Source: Blastocatellia bacterium
Lineage (GTDB): Bacteria; Acidobacteriota; Blastocatellia; Pyrinomonadales; Pyrinomonadaceae
Direction: 5' to 3'
NCBI GenBank assembly: GCA_003487805.1
Contig: DNNE01000140.1
Span: 1-9,134 of the forward strand
Length of the DNA: 9,134 nucleotides
Under the pieces are notes generated by a model. It made no database searches. It was not told the DNA's origin and saw only the letters and a list, made by a program, of their open reading frames with translations. Below, one piece after another: positions 5,854-9,134 of this stretch. Each line of letters starts with the position of its first letter. Positions within the stretch are counted from its first letter, which is position 1. A program made the translations under genes and the position numbers.

Positions 5854-6918
5854 ATGAGTACAACTGACACTCCCCACTATAAACGAGCGCTCGCAATTGA
5901 GCGTGGTCTTAACTTTATATACAAGACGGCGTGCGAGCCAGAAAACTTCGAACTCTATGGGTTCGACTATCTTGGATGTTTCCAGGGCATCGCGTCTACT
6001 TCAAAAGACGTTCAACTCCGCCGGAGAGCACGCCAAATGGGCCAAAGATTGGCGAGTCTTTGGCGGCGCCAAAATCCAAACGTTCCTGGACATGCTAATG
6101 CCGAAGATATAATCAATCTCATATTCGGCAGCTTTGCCTCAGACTGTCTAGGCGCCCGCGACGATCAAATAAAAGAACAACTTCGCAAGGCTACGCGCAA
6201 TTTCACGGCCCACGATTATTTCGGTTTTGACCCAGCTATAGAGCCACCAACGCCGAACCTGCCGATCGAATGCTGTTGTGGGACCTTAGACGAACGAGGG
6301 CAAAAAAGATGTACCAAATGCAAGCGGCGTCTTAAAATGATGGGTCGCTATACAGTCTGGCGCGACGCTCTAATAAGAACCTATACCAGTGAGCGCTACG
6401 GGGTAAGCCTCGGTGCTTCCTATATCGACGCGCTCAAGTGGTTACCTGTAATGCGACCCTACCCGCGTCCCGGCAATGGAGATAAATCGGACTTTTACGA
6501 TGCTGTCTACGCGGTCACCCATGTAGCGTACACGCTCAACGGTTATAGTTGTTATCAGCTCTCGCCACGGTGGTTACCATTCGAATATGCTTTCCTCAAA
6601 CAAAACCTGTCCCAGGCAATTGAAATGAATGATCCGGACATCATGGGCGAGTTTCTTGATTCATTGAAGTCATTAGGGCTGAATGAGAATCATCCCCTCA
6701 TCCGCAAAGGGGTTTCTTATTTGCTGCGTTCGCAGAATCAAGATGGTAGCTGGGGAGAAATCGCGGTGGATGACATCTACCAACGCTACCATCCAACCTG
6801 GACAGCCATCGATGGCCTGCGTGACTACGCCTGGCGGGGAACCAGACTATGCTTTCCGAAAGTCGCGCCCTTGCTCAAGGGAAAGGTAAACAACGACGAG
6901 GCGACACAAAGAAATTGA
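5854..6918 (+). CDS. Zinc-ribbon and terpene-cyclase-like (QW repeat) protein, unknown function
   Basis: The 354-residue protein has no signal peptide or membrane segment. A central Cys cluster (CCCG at 140-143, then CTKC at 153-156, in a basic context) looks like a small zinc ribbon. Near the C-terminus, residues 285-300 (KGVSYLLRSQNQDGSW) match the QW motif of squalene-hopene cyclases and related alpha-toroid enzymes. This is followed by YHPTWTAIDGL (312-322), similar to the His/Thr/Ala helix after QW motifs. I see only one good QW motif and no DxDD protonation motif, and the protein is about half the length of a full squalene-hopene cyclase. Cyclase activity is therefore doubtful; a binding or protein-modifying toroid domain is equally possible. 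There is no clear Shine-Dalgarno before 5854. It heads a cluster with two membrane proteins 39 and 28 bases apart. Confidence 0.85.
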   Translation: MSTTDTPHYKRALAIERGLNFIYKTACEPENFELYGFDYLGCFQGIASTSKDVQLRRRARQMGQRLASLWRRQNPNVPGHANAEDIINLIFGSFASDCLGARDDQIKEQLRKATRNFTAHDYFGFDPAIEPPTPNLPIECCCGTLDERGQKRCTKCKRRLKMMGRYTVWRDALIRTYTSERYGVSLGASYIDALKWLPVMRPYPRPGNGDKSDFYDAVYAVTHVAYTLNGYSCYQLSPRWLPFEYAFLKQNLSQAIEMNDPDIMGEFLDSLKSLGLNENHPLIRKGVSYLLRSQNQDGSWGEIAVDDIYQRYHPTWTAIDGLRDYAWRGTRLCFPKVAPLLKGKVNNDEATQRN

Positions 6919-6957
6919 CTGCCGCCCCGCCAAAACGATCTTCAGGAGTCTGACGAA

Positions 6958-7851
6958 ATGCGACGCTTAATGTCACTCATGCTGGCCCCGGCATTTCTGC
7001 TCATCATAAGTTTTATCACTGTGGTCTTATTGGTCTTCGTAGTTAATGAGATCAAGAGTTCCCGGCATGGCACAGTTACCCTGAAGGCAAAAGACAAAGT
7101 GCCCGCAGAACAGTTGGATGGGGACATTATCAGGGGCGATAAGTACGTCACCGTAAAGGTCGGCGGCGTTGAGAAGATCTATACCTGGGATCAGATCGAG
7201 AATATTTCCTACAAAGAAGAGGCTTCACTGCAGAAGCTTGATCGGATAGTAGACCTGCTCGATTTGCTGTCAAAACTCGGCATTGGCGTAACGGTAATCC
7301 TGATCATGGTCGGCCTTCAACAATATGGCAAGTCGCAAACATGGGAGAGAGAAAAGTTCCTCGCCGGCGCGGTAAAAGAGTTCGTTGATTTGCAGCGAGC
7401 CCGCAACGCGATGCAGATGCTTGATTCTTTGGCGCTCTATCGCGATGGCCGCCAGATAGAATTCAATCCCAATGCCAATAAGCCGGAAGAACGTAAGACA
7501 TTCGTATCAAATGAAAAGATATTTGCCGCGCTGACCACCACACCTCATGATGATCTCGCAAAAGACGACGACCTGGCAATGACAATCAGAGACTGCTTCG
7601 ATACGTTCCTGAGCTACATGGATACTTTCAACCATTACATAGATCAGGACTTGATCACTAAAGATGCATTGATGTCCCACGTCGGCTATTGGATTGAACT
7701 GCTGGGACCGGAAGGCAAGCTCGATTCACGATACAAGCAGCGTGTTCTCCAGTATGCAAGGCAATATGGCCTCGACGCAATTGAAAGCTTGATACAGAAA
7801 TATCAGCAACCATCTCGGTGGGAAAGAATCGTGAATTGGTTTATCAAATGA
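6958..7851 (+). CDS. Two-TM membrane protein with small beta domain and helical cytoplasmic tail
   Basis: The 297-residue protein starts with a basic tip and TM1 (about 8-30). Residues about 36-83 follow, with GDIIRGDKYVTVKVGGVEKIYTW resembling a small SH3-like beta barrel. TM2 lies at about 105-121. The last 175 residues are soluble, mostly helical and charged (WEREKFLAGAVKEFVDLQRA through the end). By the positive-inside rule the beta domain is periplasmic and the tail cytoplasmic. The tail vaguely recalls DUF4760-type membrane proteins, but I would not assign it. There are no catalytic motifs. AGGAG lies 9 bases before the ATG. The layout, one small sensing domain outside and a long helical tail inside, suits a signalling or scaffold role; that is inference. 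It is probably co-transcribed with its neighbours. Confidence 0.85.
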   Translation: MRRLMSLMLAPAFLLIISFITVVLLVFVVNEIKSSRHGTVTLKAKDKVPAEQLDGDIIRGDKYVTVKVGGVEKIYTWDQIENISYKEEASLQKLDRIVDLLDLLSKLGIGVTVILIMVGLQQYGKSQTWEREKFLAGAVKEFVDLQRARNAMQMLDSLALYRDGRQIEFNPNANKPEERKTFVSNEKIFAALTTTPHDDLAKDDDLAMTIRDCFDTFLSYMDTFNHYIDQDLITKDALMSHVGYWIELLGPEGKLDSRYKQRVLQYARQYGLDAIESLIQKYQQPSRWERIVNWFIK

Positions 7852-7879
7852 ACCCGCATAGATCGAGGAGGAACACGTA

Positions 7880-8491
7880 ATGGCTAGTGACACATCAGTA
7901 CTCTCAAAACTGAAATTCGGCACCCCTACCGCTACTCATGGCCGGGCAATCACGTTCATCAGCGTGCTTCTTGTGCTGGCAGCAATTGGGCTGGTGACCA
8001 TGATCATGTTTAGCGCAGCGGGACAAGGCGATCTCGCCAAAGACATACTACTGGCGGCACTGGCCTTCGCTCTGGCAACAGCAGGAGTCGCTTTGATTGC
8101 GCTGGCCAACGGAATGGGCACAAAACTGATGCTTGAAGCAGTTAGTATCGAAGCTCAGTACATTAACTCGACCGAACTCATTCAACTTAGGCAGAAGTTG
8201 CTCGCAGCGGTTAGTGATCGGCTGAACAACCTTGTCGTTTCGCCCGCGACTTGCGCTCTTGACGCCACCACCACCAAATCGGCTCAAATGACATGTATAT
8301 GTAAAGACAAATCCGAGAATGACTTCAAGCCGGATGAAGAAGTTTTCAAACTCACATGGCATTCAACCAATACCGCGGCAGCCACGGTCGATGGGAATGG
8401 AGTGGTAACCCGGGTGGCAACGGGGCAAGCGAATGTCATCGCGCACTTCAACGGTTTTGAATCGACTGCTTGCGCGGTCAACTGCACGTGA
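7880..8491 (+). CDS. Two-TM membrane protein with C-terminal Ig-like (BIG-type) domain
   Basis: The 203-residue protein has hydrophobic segments at about 23-46 and 54-79, separated by a short loop (GQGDLAK). A helical linker spans about 82-116, and a beta-rich domain covers about 118-203. That domain carries the BIG_2-like pattern W-x-S-x-N...ATVD-x-x-G-x-V...G-x-A-x-V-x-A, beginning at Trp160. It holds five cysteines (125, 139, 141, 198, 202), suggesting disulfides. BIG domains are usually extracytoplasmic, yet charges around the TM hairpin (basic N-terminus) predict both ends inside, so topology is unresolved. A strong GAGGAGG lies 8 bases before the ATG. It follows the preceding gene by 28 bases and stops 4 bases from the convergent oxidoreductase stop. 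No family name is recognised for the full protein. Confidence 0.85.
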   Translation: MASDTSVLSKLKFGTPTATHGRAITFISVLLVLAAIGLVTMIMFSAAGQGDLAKDILLAALAFALATAGVALIALANGMGTKLMLEAVSIEAQYINSTELIQLRQKLLAAVSDRLNNLVVSPATCALDATTTKSAQMTCICKDKSENDFKPDEEVFKLTWHSTNTAAATVDGNGVVTRVATGQANVIAHFNGFESTACAVNCT

Positions 8492-8495
8492 ATTG

Positions 8496-9134
8496 TCACA
8501 ACACCGCCGTCTCTTCCAACAACTTCCCTTGCTTGAAGCGCTCGACGCTCAACTGATTCGCATCGATCAAATCGGATCGTCCCTGCAAAATCAAATCGGC
8601 AGTCACGCGCCCCGACGCCGGCGAATGCATCACGCCGTGCCCGCTGAAGCCATTCACAAAATACAAACCCTCCACATTCGGCGCTGGTCCAATGATCGCA
8701 TGATGGTCGGGAGTCATCTCGTAGAGACCGGCCCAGGCCCGGCGCGGATTGACTCCAGCTTCGGCCAGTACGGGCACGCGTGAAGCCGCGCGAGTCAAAA
8801 TCTTTTCCACGAACGTTGTGTCGAATTCAGTTTTGAATCCGGGGGTCTCTTTCGGATCGTTCCAGGCGAGCAGGATTCCCTTCCCTTCGCGGCGAAAATG
8901 AAATCCGGTCGACATATCAATGACCATCGGAAAGCGCTGCGGCAATTGATCAAATGGTTCGGTCGGAACCAGCTGACGGCGCAAAGGCTCGACCGGCAAT
9001 TCGGCGCCGGCCATCTCAGCGATTTGCGCAGCCCAGGCGCCCGCCGCGTTTACGACGACGCGGGTTGAGATGAAACCGCGAGAAGTGTGGACGCCTGTGA
9101 TGCGGGGAGCCTCGATCGCTGGGAGCGCGGACGT
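8496..9134 (-). CDS. FAD-dependent oxidoreductase, DAO family, C-terminal part (partial)
   Basis: The gene runs off the right edge; 212 C-terminal residues are in the window and the frame is open through 9134. The motif VVVNAAGAWA (about residues 26-35 from the edge) is the hallmark NAAGAW segment of D-amino-acid oxidase/sarcosine oxidase-type flavoenzymes. It is followed by a substrate-domain sheet and MTPDHHAIIGPAP. The C-terminal FAD-binding end is FVNGFSGHGVMHSPASGR. This is closest in style to sarcosine oxidase beta subunits and other glycine/sarcosine oxidase-like enzymes, which oxidise secondary or primary amines to imines. The exact substrate cannot be told. The N-terminal dinucleotide-binding GxGxxG should lie outside the window. 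An ATG at 9014 is internal, not the true start. Its stop lies 4 bases from the stop of the convergent Ig-domain gene. Confidence 0.93.
   Translation of the reverse strand, partial: TSALPAIEAPRITGVHTSRGFISTRVVVNAAGAWAAQIAEMAGAELPVEPLRRQLVPTEPFDQLPQRFPMVIDMSTGFHFRREGKGILLAWNDPKETPGFKTEFDTTFVEKILTRAASRVPVLAEAGVNPRRAWAGLYEMTPDHHAIIGPAPNVEGLYFVNGFSGHGVMHSPASGRVTADLILQGRSDLIDANQLSVERFKQGKLLEETAVL

Noticed and set aside
8433..8783. 116-residue plus-strand open frame over the oxidoreductase 3' end
   Set aside because: It overlaps the end of the Ig-domain gene and is antisense to the conserved FAD-binding C-terminus, so it is a shadow frame.
9012..9014. ATG at 9014 (minus) as the true start of the oxidoreductase
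   Set aside because: The frame stays open to the window edge and encodes the conserved NAAGAWA motif upstream, so the gene is truncated by the window.

Overview
The window looks like a chromosomal stretch from a bacterium of moderate GC content. Strong Shine-Dalgarno sites, short intergenic gaps and signal-peptide proteins all support this. The long Asp-box propeller protein and the mix of periplasmic and membrane proteins of unknown function recall soil Acidobacteriota (Blastocatellia-like). That placement is inference from general protein style, and no marker gene is present to confirm it. I see no rRNA, tRNA, CRISPR array, transposase or integrase.

Layout from left to right. Positions 1-179 are non-coding, with a stem-loop at the edge and an inverted repeat followed by a possible promoter. 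A 750-residue Asp-box (BNR) beta-propeller protein follows (180-2432, +). Convergent to it is a very acidic 64-residue small protein (2475-2669, -), separated by a short perfect hairpin. Divergent from the small protein is a secreted or membrane protein of 417 residues (2742-3995, +). It has a Thr/Pro linker, a coiled coil and a duplicated membrane module. A histidine phosphatase family protein (4084-4683, +) comes next, possibly coupled to a 16-codon leader ORF. It converges on a periplasmic two-domain rhodanese (4714-5655, -).

A 198-base divergent control region (5656-5853) carries two clear inverted repeats and a sigma70-like promoter. It leads into a compact three-gene same-strand cluster. 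The first gene is a protein with an N-terminal unknown region, a Cys4-type zinc-ribbon-like motif and a C-terminal terpene-cyclase-type QW repeat (5854-6918). The second is a two-TM membrane protein with a small periplasmic beta domain and a helical cytoplasmic tail (6958-7851). The third is a two-TM protein with a C-terminal Ig-like (BIG-type) domain (7880-8491). The window closes with the 3' part of a convergent FAD-dependent amine oxidoreductase of the DAO family (8496-9134, -), cut by the edge.

The best candidate for an undescribed system is the cluster 5854-8491: a soluble alpha-toroid/zinc-ribbon protein with two membrane partners of unknown function behind one promoter. The second is the 2742-3995 protein, whose two copies of an RxQxxxW...LLGLMGISxGT membrane module flank a coiled coil. 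The remaining genes are recognisable families with no obvious shared pathway.
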